DNA of 64,000 bases, taken from Thalassobacillus devorans (GTDB lineage Bacteria; Bacillota; Bacilli; Bacillales; Halobacillaceae). A program made the translations under genes and the position numbers. The notes beneath the pieces were generated by a model. The model was not told the origin of the DNA. It saw only the letters and a program-made list of their open reading frames with translations, and made no database searches. Position 1 is the stretch's first letter; every line of letters begins with the position of its first letter. Positions 18,864 through 27,156 of the stretch are shown one piece after another. The stretch lies in contig NZ_JAASRY010000001.1 in the NCBI RefSeq assembly GCF_011761345.1, positions 1,364,001 to 1,428,000 of the forward strand, read 5' to 3'.

Positions 18864-19736
18864 TTGATTTTAGGATTAAAATATAAAAATATTTTCTTCA
18901 TTTTACTTGGATCTGCTATCTTTTCATTCGGACTAGTACACTTCAATATTCAGAACAACTTAGGTGAAGGTGGTTTTACAGGTATCACACTCCTCTTGCT
19001 ATTCTTATTTAATTGGGACCCCGGGGTAATGAATATCGTACTGAATGTCCCTGTATTAATTATTGGGTGGAGAATACTTGGTAGGAATACATTCTTTTAT
19101 TCCTTGATTGGTATCATTGCTGTTTCCGTCTTTATCTGGCTTTTTCAAATATATACCATTCATATTAATCTTCAATCAGATATGACACTGGCCGCACTTT
19201 TTGCAGGTGTATTCGTCGGGGTCGGTCTGGGAATCATCTTCAAATTCGGTGGCACAACCGGAGGAGTCGATATCATCGCCAGGCTGATACATAAATATTG
19301 GGGCTGGTCGATGGGACGTGCGATGTTTGTTTTTGATACTGCCGTTATTTTCACATCTATTATCACCTATTTGAATATGATCCAGGGGATGTATACGTTA
19401 GTGGCTGTCTATATAGCAGCCCGGGTCATTGATTTGATTCAGGAAGGAGCCTATGCAGCAAGAGGCGCCACCATCATTTCCTCGAAAAGTGAAGCGATAG
19501 CTGCAAAGATATTGAAAGAAATGGACCGGGGAGTCACTGTACTGGAAGGACGTGGGTCTTTTACCGGAGAACGTCGAGACGTGTTATATTGTGTTGTCGG
19601 AAAGAATGAAATTGTTCGCCTGAAGAATGTCATTGATTCGATTGATCCTCATGCTTTTGTGGCAGTTACATCCGTACATGATGTGTTAGGTGAGGGGTTT
19701 ACATTGGATGAAAATAAGAAGCCGATTGAATATTAA
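18864..19736 (+). CDS. ypjC: YitT family membrane protein (DUF161 + DUF2179), YpjC-like
   Basis: About five membrane helices fill residues 1-205, with the family's FGLVHFNIQNNLGEGGFTGI and GLGIIFKFGGTTGGVDI repeats. A soluble C-terminal DUF2179 domain (MDRGVTVLEGRGSFTGERRDVLYCVV) follows. The transport role of the family is unproven. The TTG start has AAAGGGGG 9 bases ahead. It matches ypjC in position next to ypjD, but here it is divergently transcribed. Confidence 0.88.
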   Translation: MILGLKYKNIFFILLGSAIFSFGLVHFNIQNNLGEGGFTGITLLLLFLFNWDPGVMNIVLNVPVLIIGWRILGRNTFFYSLIGIIAVSVFIWLFQIYTIHINLQSDMTLAALFAGVFVGVGLGIIFKFGGTTGGVDIIARLIHKYWGWSMGRAMFVFDTAVIFTSIITYLNMIQGMYTLVAVYIAARVIDLIQEGAYAARGATIISSKSEAIAAKILKEMDRGVTVLEGRGSFTGERRDVLYCVVGKNEIVRLKNVIDSIDPHAFVAVTSVHDVLGEGFTLDENKKPIEY

Positions 19737-19740
19737 ACGC

Positions 19741-20297
19741 AATTTTAAAGCTTGTTTAATTAAATGGCCGAAAAGTCGAAGACTCAGTTTCAAGATAGTG
19801 AGGGTTCTTTACAAGAATAGCGTCAGGGGTAGCTGGGGAAACTACTCGCTTTCCTGCGGGGGAACCGGCAAGCCTCCTCAGTCGTTTTCACTCCCTGTGG
19901 GGTCTCGCCTGGCTCCTTCTCCCGCGGGAGTCTCGCAGTTTCCCAACCAACCCATCCGAAGGATGGGAGAAAAGAACCCCCTGACATATTGTAGATGTCT
20001 TCTTTAAATGGATAATTGAACAAAGACGCGACTTTTAAGCTCACATTTCATGCGTAGCTCACTCTTTGTTTGCAGAACGATATACCAATGTTTCCGTTTC
20101 TCTTATAAACGCAAGGAGTCCGGGAAATTGCGAGACTCCTATGGGATGAACATGCTCGGTGAGATCCCGCAAGGCGAAGCCTGAGGAAGCTCACCACCTG
20201 CCCATGGAAAGCGAGTGATTTCCCGGACCTCCCAATTCCCAACACTATAACGGAAACAGTTTCTCTCGAAACTGAGTCTTCAAGAAAAGGGAGCTTT
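19741..20297 (+). repeat. Composite palindromic repeat, copy 1 (complete, without nested insertion)
   Basis: This fills most of the 616-bp gap between convergent genes. Terminal inverted repeats lie at 19778-19796 and 20264-20281 (GAAGACTCAGTTTCAAGA and its near complement), with AAAGCT/AGCTTT outside them. Module A (about 19835-19945) and module B (20115-20232) are hairpins related to each other in opposite orientation: both contain CTCGCTTTCC and GGAGTCTCGC opposite each other. Module B is bracketed by TGTTTCCGTT (20089-20098) and its complement (20249-20258). A small CCCATCC-GAA-GGATGGG hairpin lies at 19951-19967. Open frames here are by-products of the repeat. The strand sign is arbitrary. 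Confidence 0.9.
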
Positions 20298-20310
20298 ACT
20301 GTGTGAATAA

Positions 20311-20350
20311 AAAAATCAGGATGCCCAGATTTGTGGACATCCTGATTTTT
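20311..20350. terminator. Bidirectional terminator
   Basis: A 13-bp perfect stem (AAAAATCAGGATG at 20311-20323 with its complement at 20338-20350) has T runs on both strands. It ends the YugP-like gene on the minus strand and can stop plus-strand transcription leaving the repeat. Confidence 0.88.
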
Positions 20351-20352
20351 AT

Positions 20353-21036
20353 TTAATCTTCGTTCATCGCGAAAAACATTAGGAGGAAACGAATCAATTC
20401 TGCTAGAGCTACCAGTGCGGCCGCGACATATGTCAACGCAGCAGCATTCAAAACCTTCTTCGTTGGACGCTCTTCGTTGTTAGTGATGACTCCAGTTGAA
20501 ACCATTTGCTCCATTGCTCTGTTGGAAGCATCAAATTCGACTGGCAACGTAATCAGCTGGAACAAAACAGCTGCAGCGAAGAAAATGATACCCAATAGCA
20601 ACAGACCGCTCATCCCCAATAATGCTCCCCCAATAATGAGGAAAATAGAAATATTTGAACCAAAACTTGCAACAGGTACTAAAGCAGATCTTAAACGAAG
20701 AAAAGCATAATCCTGTGCATCCTGGATAGCATGACCAACTTCGTGTGCTGCTACAGCAGAAGCAGCCATCGAATGACCGTGAAAATTGTCAGTAGACAAA
20801 CGGACTATTTTTTTCCTGGGGTCATAATGGTCAGAGAGCATTCCTCTTGTTTCCTCTATTGCCACATTATTCAACCCATTATCATCTAAAATTTTCCTTG
20901 CGACTTGCGCTCCTGTCATGGAAGAGGAAGTTGCAACCTTTGAATATTTCTTATACGTACTCTTCACTCTCGACTGTGCCCACAACGGTATAATCATCAA
21001 AATGGCCACATAAATCAAATATGATCCTAAGCCCAT
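20353..21036 (-). CDS. YugP-type zinc metallopeptidase, membrane-bound
   Basis: A neutral zinc metallopeptidase-like membrane protein of 227 residues: an N-terminal helix, the zinc motif HEVGH in AVAAHEVGHAIQDA, then three more helices with PVEFDASNRAMEQM between them. B. subtilis YugP is the relative I recall; the substrate is unknown. The second ATG (21036) is preferred because GGAGG lies 7 bases before it and only 1 base before the first. It is not in this position in B. subtilis, so it is a local insertion relative to the ypjC-ypjB order. Confidence 0.88.
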   Translation of the reverse strand: MGLGSYLIYVAILMIIPLWAQSRVKSTYKKYSKVATSSSMTGAQVARKILDDNGLNNVAIEETRGMLSDHYDPRKKIVRLSTDNFHGHSMAASAVAAHEVGHAIQDAQDYAFLRLRSALVPVASFGSNISIFLIIGGALLGMSGLLLLGIIFFAAAVLFQLITLPVEFDASNRAMEQMVSTGVITNNEERPTKKVLNAAALTYVAAALVALAELIRFLLMFFAMNED

Positions 21037-21100
21037 GTTCATTCCTCCATCAAAGTTGTATATCTCTATAGGTTAATATTAGTCAATTGACAGAAAAAGG

Positions 21101-21844
21101 TCAACTATTTGAATTGCGTTTATACAGCCTTTCTTTCACCGTTTTTTTCTCGGCCTGATACTTACGGTAACCCACGTACAACAGCGTCAGGATGATGCAT
21201 CCTCCCACAATAATGATTGTCCATACCAGAGCATCAAGACTCATTCCGTCCCCTGGTTTTTCCTGCATCATTTCTATAGATAAGCTGAGTATGCGGTCAA
21301 TTTCTTCAGCTTCATCAGCCTCGGTTAATAGGTTGTAGTGATGATGGAATTGTTGAAAGAAAGCTTCATCAAACGTTAGAGCAGCTGCAGGGAGAACACT
21401 ACTCCAATACGATTTGATATCTTCTAATGAGGTGGTATTATCTATTCCAATTTGATTATGATATTGTTCGATGTTTTCCAGCAGCTTTCCTTTTTCTTTC
21501 ACAATTAAACGCGGTTCCTTATTTACTATTGCATCCAGCCATAACACCAATCCCAAGTGCTCATAAAGCAGGGAGTCGATATCCCTTTGTGCTCCCATGG
21601 CTTTTTTCTTTATCTCGTTATACTCACTATAATGACTTGGATGATTTTCTCGCATATAGTTTTCCAATCTTTCTTCATTGTAGCGCAGTAAATTATGGGA
21701 AAGCGATAAATCGCCTTCTTTGACAGCTTCATAATACTCGTCCAAAAAATGCGGAATTGTATTAGGCGCGGCAGCTTGAACGTGTATAGACAAAATCCCT
21801 ATAAATAGTAGTAACAGCCCAACAGTCGATGATATACGCAGCAT
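21101..21844 (-). CDS. ypjB: Sporulation protein YpjB
   Basis: A signal peptide (LLLLFIGILSIHVQAAA), an extracytoplasmic mostly helical domain of about 180 residues, one membrane helix (WTIIIVGGCIILTLLYVGY) and a basic cytoplasmic tail. The layout and the position between ypjC and ypjA match B. subtilis YpjB, annotated as a sporulation protein of unknown role. ATG 21844 has GAGGT 7 bases ahead; the in-frame GTG at 21853 would overlap it. Confidence 0.85.
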   Translation of the reverse strand: MLRISSTVGLLLLFIGILSIHVQAAAPNTIPHFLDEYYEAVKEGDLSLSHNLLRYNEERLENYMRENHPSHYSEYNEIKKKAMGAQRDIDSLLYEHLGLVLWLDAIVNKEPRLIVKEKGKLLENIEQYHNQIGIDNTTSLEDIKSYWSSVLPAAALTFDEAFFQQFHHHYNLLTEADEAEEIDRILSLSIEMMQEKPGDGMSLDALVWTIIIVGGCIILTLLYVGYRKYQAEKKTVKERLYKRNSNS

Positions 21845-21911
21845 TGTGCCCACCTCTTCTTCTAGGGTTCTCTAACCAGTTTATGAGAAGAGGGACAAGA
21901 TTAGACCAGCT

Positions 21912-22496
21912 TTACAAATAGGTTTTCTTCAGCCTTGGCCGCACAGCTAATACATAGGCTATACCAATACTCGCCATACTTAGCCAAAATGTAAAATAAC
22001 CAATAGGATTGATAAATTCCATCAATGGGCCATAGATTGGCATTTGTTCAAAGACATAATCAATAATGTCATTATGAACGGTCCACACAGCAGCGACAGC
22101 TAAATGTCTGATTTTCATTTGGTAATACGGAGCATATAACAAACCCTGGATAGCCATGGCACCATGCGAAATAATCAACATATACCCAGTCCAGTGCAGT
22201 GATCCCTCCACCAATAAAGTTAAAATGTTCATGACCACTGCCCAAATTCCATATTTAAACAGGGTAACCATAGCAACCGCACCGATATAAGGTGCTTGTT
22301 TTCCAAAATACATCACCAGCAAGAAAATCGTGAAGAACAGACTGGCTGTTGGGCTGTCAGGAACAAATAATAGAAATATCGGTTCCGTCTGCTCCAGTTG
22401 ATAGCCATACCATATGTAGCCGTATACGGAGCCAGCTAAATTAATTAAAAATAGGAGAAATATAAATGTCCGATTGGCTAATATGTTATAAAACAA
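21912..22496 (-). CDS. ypjA: YpjA, DUF1405 membrane protein
   Basis: Six predicted membrane helices over 194 residues; GSVYGYIWYGYQLEQTEP and FVPDSPTASLFF are the DUF1405 hallmarks. The function is unknown. TTG 22496 is favoured because GGAGG sits 8 bases before it, while the GTG at 22505 overlaps that site. It follows qcrABC, as in B. subtilis, after a hairpin that may reduce read-through. Confidence 0.85.
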   Translation of the reverse strand: MFYNILANRTFIFLLFLINLAGSVYGYIWYGYQLEQTEPIFLLFVPDSPTASLFFTIFLLVMYFGKQAPYIGAVAMVTLFKYGIWAVVMNILTLLVEGSLHWTGYMLIISHGAMAIQGLLYAPYYQMKIRHLAVAAVWTVHNDIIDYVFEQMPIYGPLMEFINPIGYFTFWLSMASIGIAYVLAVRPRLKKTYL

Positions 22497-22543
22497 GAAA
22501 GCCACCTCCGCCTTATGTAATCGAAAATAACAAATATAAGAGA

Positions 22544-22568
22544 AGCCGCGCTAATGAATAGCGCGGCT
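22544..22568 (-). terminator. Terminator of qcrABC
   Basis: A 9-bp perfect GC-rich stem (AGCCGCGCT/AGCGCGGCT) with a 7-base loop is followed on the minus strand by TCTCTTATATTTG, a weak U tract. Confidence 0.75.
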
Positions 22569-22584
22569 TTCATCTTTGTTTTAA

Positions 22585-23391
22585 TTAATGACCTTCTCCC
22601 CCGCTGTCTTCTCCACCTTCGCCTTCACCAGCGTTAGCAATGAATTCAGCAAGCTGCTGTAATTCCTCATCAGAACCATTGAACATATCAGCAGGCATAC
22701 CGCCGATACCATTGACAGCGATATCTTTGATTTCATCTACTGATTTCTCAGTTTCAATTAAAGATGGGTTACTGCCTTGTCCTTGCAGCTGTTCACCGTG
22801 ACAGCTCAAGCAATTTTGCTCGTAAAGAGCGTAACCAGGGTCTTCGGTATCAATCTCAGGACCTTCTCCCTCTTCTTGAACACCGTACTGTTCAGAGCGT
22901 TGTTCATAATCAACTTCAGACACTGATTCATAAGTAAGCCAGAATGTTGCGATGAAACCCAGCAACATCAAACCAGTAGCAATCGGTCGCTTTGTCGGTT
23001 TACGTTCCGGTCCGTTATCCAGGAACGGAGCCAGCAACAATGCACCAAATGCCAGTCCTGGCATAACAATCGCACCAAGTACAATATAGTTACCGCCAGC
23101 AAATTCATATTTCAGGAATTGATATAAGAATAAGAAATACCAGTCTGGTAACGGAATATACGACGCATTAGTCGGATCAGCCTGCTGTTCCAAAGGTGAT
23201 GGATGTGCTGCCGTAACAATAAGAAACCCGATTAAAAACACCGCACCTACCAGCCACTCTTTTAATAAGAAATTGGGCCAGAAAGCTTCCGTACGACCCG
23301 GATATTCTGAATAATCTTTTGGTATGTTCGGTTTACGTTCTGCCGGAATACGTGAGTCTCCGACGAACTTCATGCCTTTACCCCTATGCAC
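22585..23391 (-). CDS. qcrC: Menaquinol:cytochrome c reductase, cytochrome b/c subunit
   Basis: This bc-complex subunit of Bacillus type is a fusion of a subunit IV-like part (three helices; contains HPSPLE and PDWYFLFLYQFLKYEF) and a C-terminal cytochrome c domain with the haem motif CLSCH. It passes electrons from menaquinol to cytochrome c. At 268 residues it is slightly longer than the B. subtilis protein (255); the extra length is an acidic end rich in Glu and Gly. Last gene of qcrA-qcrB-qcrC. Confidence 0.97.
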   Translation of the reverse strand: MHRGKGMKFVGDSRIPAERKPNIPKDYSEYPGRTEAFWPNFLLKEWLVGAVFLIGFLIVTAAHPSPLEQQADPTNASYIPLPDWYFLFLYQFLKYEFAGGNYIVLGAIVMPGLAFGALLLAPFLDNGPERKPTKRPIATGLMLLGFIATFWLTYESVSEVDYEQRSEQYGVQEEGEGPEIDTEDPGYALYEQNCLSCHGEQLQGQGSNPSLIETEKSVDEIKDIAVNGIGGMPADMFNGSDEELQQLAEFIANAGEGEGGEDSGGEGH

Positions 23392-23423
23392 TGCGTTCCC
23401 TCCTTTTCACAAAAACTGACATC

Positions 23424-24098
23424 TTATAGTGGTCCAGAAATACCTTGTTTACGTATCATAATGAAGTGCGCTGCCATTAAACCAAATAGTGCTGCAGGCA
23501 GGAAGAACACGTGAATAGCGAAGAACCGTGTCAACGTCTGGGCCCCTACAATACTTGGATCACCCGCAAGTAATGTACGCAAATCTTCACCGATGAAAGG
23601 TGTTGCCGCAGCGATTTCCAAACCAACCTGAGTCGCAAAATAAGCTTTGTTGTCCCACGGTAGCAGGTAACCTGTGAAACCAAGACCAAGCATTACGAAG
23701 AATAACAACACTCCGACAATCCAGTTCAATTCACGAGGCTTCTTATAGGCACCCTGGAAAAACACCCGTAAAGTATGTAGGAACAACATTACGATAACCA
23801 AACTCGCACCCCAGTGGTGCATCCCACGGACGATTTGTCCATGTGCGACTTCCTTTTGCAAGTAATAAACAGACTCCCATGCATTCTCAATGTCTGGGAC
23901 ATAGTACATCGTCAAAAACATTCCGGATAAAACCTGGATGACTGTCACAAAAAATGTCAAACCGCCAAAGCAATATACAAATGCTGAAAAATGATGGGCA
24001 GGATTGACATGTTCAGGAACTTCATGGTCGGCAATATCACGCCACAATGGGGTGATGTCCATCCGCTCGTCGACCCAGTCATAAATCTTCTGCAACAT
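23424..24098 (-). CDS. qcrB: Menaquinol:cytochrome c reductase, cytochrome b subunit
   Basis: A cytochrome b6-like four-helix subunit carrying two b haems through paired histidines (HHWGASLV; RFFAIHVFFLPAALFGLMAAHF). Cys43 in FVYCFGG corresponds to the residue that attaches an extra c-type haem in Bacillus and chloroplast b6. The length of 224 residues equals that of B. subtilis QcrB. It starts 2 bases after qcrA. Confidence 0.97.
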   Translation of the reverse strand: MLQKIYDWVDERMDITPLWRDIADHEVPEHVNPAHHFSAFVYCFGGLTFFVTVIQVLSGMFLTMYYVPDIENAWESVYYLQKEVAHGQIVRGMHHWGASLVIVMLFLHTLRVFFQGAYKKPRELNWIVGVLLFFVMLGLGFTGYLLPWDNKAYFATQVGLEIAAATPFIGEDLRTLLAGDPSIVGAQTLTRFFAIHVFFLPAALFGLMAAHFIMIRKQGISGPL

Positions 24099-24100
24099 GA

Positions 24101-24610
24101 TTAAATCCCACTCCCTCTTGATATGGCTTGTCCAAGGTAAAGCATACCTTCTTCCACTTTATGCTCGTATACAGGTAACGGAGCAGTTGGTGGAGTATTC
24201 GGTACGTTTACCCCATCTTTGGTGTAACGGCCGCCATGGCATGGACAATAGAATTCATCTGGAAACTGCTCTTGAGAGTTCCAGTCCACGGTGCAGCCCA
24301 AGTGCGTACAAATGGGAGAAAGGGCTACGATTTCGCCGTTCTCATCTTTGTATACCCAGGCATTTTTTTCAACCTCTGATTCATACCAGCCATCTTTCTG
24401 GTCGACTTTCCAGTTGAATCGCTGTGGTTCATTGGTTATTTCGCTCTCCTCCACAACAGCAGCAAATTCACCTGCAGCTGACGGCTTCAATACTGGATCA
24501 ATAGCAAAACGAACCATTGGAGCAAGCATTCCTGCCGCCATGAAACCGCCTACACCAGTTAATGTGTAGTTCAGGAACTGACGTCTGGATACTTGTTTTT
24601 TATCGCTCAT
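24101..24610 (-). CDS. qcrA: Menaquinol:cytochrome c reductase, Rieske iron-sulfur subunit
   Basis: The Rieske 2Fe-2S ligands appear as CTHLGC and CPCHGGRY. A twin-arginine-type export segment (SRRQFLNYTLTGVGGFMAAGM) anchors it to the membrane. ATG 24610 with GAGGGGGG upstream gives 169 residues; the open frame extends to 24661 without a better start. First gene of the operon, with a sigma-A promoter upstream. Confidence 0.97.
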   Translation of the reverse strand: MSDKKQVSRRQFLNYTLTGVGGFMAAGMLAPMVRFAIDPVLKPSAAGEFAAVVEESEITNEPQRFNWKVDQKDGWYESEVEKNAWVYKDENGEIVALSPICTHLGCTVDWNSQEQFPDEFYCPCHGGRYTKDGVNVPNTPPTAPLPVYEHKVEEGMLYLGQAISRGSGI

Positions 24611-24680
24611 ATTTTTCCCCCCTCTATGCTGTAATCCATTATTCATGGATATTTTACACACAGTTTACTAGGACATTACC

Positions 24681-24709
24681 ATGATAGCGCAAACTTATGT
24701 GCCGGTCAA
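24681..24709 (-). promoter_or_regulatory. Sigma-A promoter of qcrABC
   Basis: On the minus strand TTGACC (24704-24709), a 17-base spacer and TATCAT (24681-24686) lie 71 bases upstream of the qcrA start. Confidence 0.65.
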
Positions 24710-24740
24710 TAAATTATCGGTGAAACGAGAAAATTTGTCA

Positions 24741-25196
24741 TCACCAATAAGATCTTATCATTTCGGCAATTTGACTTACTTGCTCTTTAATGAAAGACTG
24801 TGCTTCTGAGCTTTGCAGGTTACCAGATTGTAACCCAGGCAGCCAGATGACCTCACCATCAACATCCTTGCTCGCCTTACGCCAATTGACATCAAATGTA
24901 AAAAGAAATACATGCTCGAATGGAAGTTCTGTAAATTCCTCAACCCAATGGTTAAGCCTAGCTGTCTCCTCATTAACTTTACCAGATAGGTAATAATACT
25001 CAGGTAGCAATACAATCCTGCCTTTATATTCTTTTTCAATCTCGTTGACGAACATAGTCAATAGTTCCTTTTGAAAAGCCTGTGTTTTCATTTGCTCGTC
25101 TTTTTTAGCCCCAAATGGAATTAAGGGTACAATCAGGGTGTCGATGTACTCTTTCGCCTCTACATATTGCGAAATATCATGCTGGTTCCATTTCAT
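24741..25196 (-). CDS. ypiF: YpiF, DUF2487 family protein
   Basis: A soluble 151-residue protein with KWNQHDISQYVEAKEYIDTLIVPLIPFG near its start, as in B. subtilis YpiF. The function is unknown. It lies between ypiB and qcrA as in B. subtilis, but a terminator separates it from ypiB. Confidence 0.88.
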   Translation of the reverse strand: MKWNQHDISQYVEAKEYIDTLIVPLIPFGAKKDEQMKTQAFQKELLTMFVNEIEKEYKGRIVLLPEYYYLSGKVNEETARLNHWVEEFTELPFEHVFLFTFDVNWRKASKDVDGEVIWLPGLQSGNLQSSEAQSFIKEQVSQIAEMIRSYW

Positions 25197-25250
25197 CAGT
25201 CATCACTATCCTTTCCAATCTCCCTATATTTTACTAAAAATCTGCAAAAA

Positions 25251-25282
25251 TAAAAAACTGAATCGGAAAAGATCCAGTTTTT
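25251..25282 (-). terminator. Terminator after ypiB
   Basis: The arms AAAAAACTGAATC (25252-25264) and GATCCAGTTTTT (25271-25282) pair with one mismatch; on the minus strand TTTTTTATTTTT follows. It overlaps the ypiB stop codon. Confidence 0.8.
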
Positions 25283-25848
25283 TATTGCTCTGAAATTTCA
25301 GCTAATTCTTGCTTTACCTTTTTCAAAAGGGCCGATACGTTATTGAATGCAGCTCTATCCCCATTATCAAGAGCTTCATCTATTTCACGTTCCAGCTGCT
25401 GCTTTTGGTGCTCCAAAAGGCTGATGTCCAACAGCCTGCCTGCCAGTTTCTTATCCTTTGCAGTCAAATAATGATTGAGTGGTACGTATGGATTTTCTTC
25501 TAATACCGCTGCGTATCGTGCAGACTGGTTCGCTTGATCGAAATTTAATTGAATATAGAGTGGTTCCTCCTGGTTCAAGCGGATATCATGGAAAGACTTT
25601 TCGGCATCGGTCGTCATGACTTTATCTTTATAAAATCGGAACGGTGGTGCTTTTACTCCCTGGGCACTAATAAGAATGCCTCTCGGACAGAACTCGACTT
25701 CGTCGACAAAGTGTGCATGCTGCAGAATCGCTTCATGATTGATCAAGTAGTTCAAGATCCATACGCTTTCTCTTTTCTTCAATTGATAATGATTCAAAAA
25801 CCACCGGACAAAATCTTTTTTATCTTGAACGGATATAGGTGTTTCCAT
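25282..25848 (-). CDS. ypiB: YpiB, UPF0302 family protein
   Basis: A 188-residue cytoplasmic protein. DFVRWFLNHYQLKKRESVWILNYL and the acidic/coiled C-terminus (HQKQQLEREIDEALDNGD) match the UPF0302 (YpiB) family. Its biochemical role is unknown. It lies 21 bases downstream of ypiA and is probably cotranscribed with it. Confidence 0.9.
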   Translation of the reverse strand: METPISVQDKKDFVRWFLNHYQLKKRESVWILNYLINHEAILQHAHFVDEVEFCPRGILISAQGVKAPPFRFYKDKVMTTDAEKSFHDIRLNQEEPLYIQLNFDQANQSARYAAVLEENPYVPLNHYLTAKDKKLAGRLLDISLLEHQKQQLEREIDEALDNGDRAAFNNVSALLKKVKQELAEISEQ

Positions 25849-25869
25849 TTACACCCCTCCCACATCGTA

Positions 25870-27138
25870 TTACGTGATATCCTCTTCACGATTCTCCAAA
25901 CGATGAACGAAATCCTCTATGTCACTGTCAGTAGGTTCAATTTTCATATACTCTCGGAAAATACGGACGGCTTCTCCCATCCTCCCTTCTTCGACTAAGA
26001 AATAGCCATATTCTTTCAAAAAGACACTATCTTCTTTAAAGGAATTATATGCAACTTCATAATGATTTATAGCCTCGGAATATTGTTCTTCTGTTTCATA
26101 AGCTTTTGCCAGCTCCCAGTGGTAGTTCGGGTCAGCTTCACCAAGGTCAAGCAGATGCTCCAATAAATCAATGACCGCTTCGTAGTCTTCATCAGTTTTA
26201 TAATTTTCTATTAAAAACAGAATGGCTTCTTTATATCCCGGATCTAAGCTTACTGCTTCTTTCATGGATTGATAGGCTTCTTCCTTCTTACCTTGTCGGT
26301 GGGCAAGCGTACCTGCCAGATGATAGAGCTCTTTATTGAATTCGTCTTTCGCAAGGCCGCTTTGTGCCATTTGATAAGCTTCTTCAATCATACCCTCACT
26401 CTCGTACGCCTGCGCCAGTAAAGGGTATACGGATTGGTAATAAGGGTCTCTTTCTACAAGATCTTCCCACACCTTGATGGCAATATCTGTACGATTGGCC
26501 TGGAATGCTACAAAGCCATAACGGAATTTAACATCGGCATTTTCTTCTTCTACTTTTTGGAAGTGGGCCAGGGATTGTTCAAAGTCACCTGTTGCTGCAT
26601 AAGCCTCGGCAAGTCTTGCCGCCACCTCAATGTCTCCAATGACCGGCTCACGGCTGCGTGCATTTTCATAAAACGGTATGCTCTTATTGTATTCCCCATT
26701 AGAAAAGGAGAGTTCTCCTAATGCGAAATCAATGACAGCTTCATTAGGTGCCGCCTCCTTGGCAGCAAGCAGTTTTTGTTCCGCTACTTCAAAAAGCCCT
26801 TGTGATTGATACAGATCGGCAAGCTGCATCAAAGACGGCAAATAATCTTCATCTTCCGGGCCAAACTGATTCAAAAGTTCTATCGCTTCTTCATCTTCTT
26901 CTAGGTCGATATGAATTTCTGACAACATAATCTTCAGTTCATTTTCTTTGGGGTACCGCTGACTCAACTCTTTAAGAATCATTTTCGCTTCTTCTAACAT
27001 CCCCCATTGGATATACAACTCTGCGATTGTAAAACGTTCTTCTTCATCTGCTTCTGGCAAATAGGATTGTAATGTCTTTAATGCTTCATCTGTCCGGTTC
27101 GCTTCCATAAGCCGGACGGCTTGTTGTATTTCCTCCAT
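25870..27138 (-). CDS. ypiA: YpiA, tetratricopeptide repeat protein
   Basis: The 422-residue protein is built almost wholly of about eleven TPR units (for example EANRTDEALKTLQSYL and GKKEEAYQSMKEAVSLDPG), a scaffold for protein binding. The partner is unknown. ATG 27138 with AAAGGA 7 bases ahead is preferred to the frame's earlier start at 27156. The order aroA, this gene, ypiB, ypiF follows B. subtilis except for the extra gene just upstream. Confidence 0.9.
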   Translation of the reverse strand: MEEIQQAVRLMEANRTDEALKTLQSYLPEADEEERFTIAELYIQWGMLEEAKMILKELSQRYPKENELKIMLSEIHIDLEEDEEAIELLNQFGPEDEDYLPSLMQLADLYQSQGLFEVAEQKLLAAKEAAPNEAVIDFALGELSFSNGEYNKSIPFYENARSREPVIGDIEVAARLAEAYAATGDFEQSLAHFQKVEEENADVKFRYGFVAFQANRTDIAIKVWEDLVERDPYYQSVYPLLAQAYESEGMIEEAYQMAQSGLAKDEFNKELYHLAGTLAHRQGKKEEAYQSMKEAVSLDPGYKEAILFLIENYKTDEDYEAVIDLLEHLLDLGEADPNYHWELAKAYETEEQYSEAINHYEVAYNSFKEDSVFLKEYGYFLVEEGRMGEAVRIFREYMKIEPTDSDIEDFVHRLENREEDIT

Positions 27139-27156
27139 ATGGACATCCTTTCTCAT

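Noticed and set aside
19823-20044. Open frames across repeat copy 1
   Set aside because: Products such as ..PGETPQGVKTTEEACRFPRRKA.. recur in the other copies only because the DNA repeats; they are not proteins.
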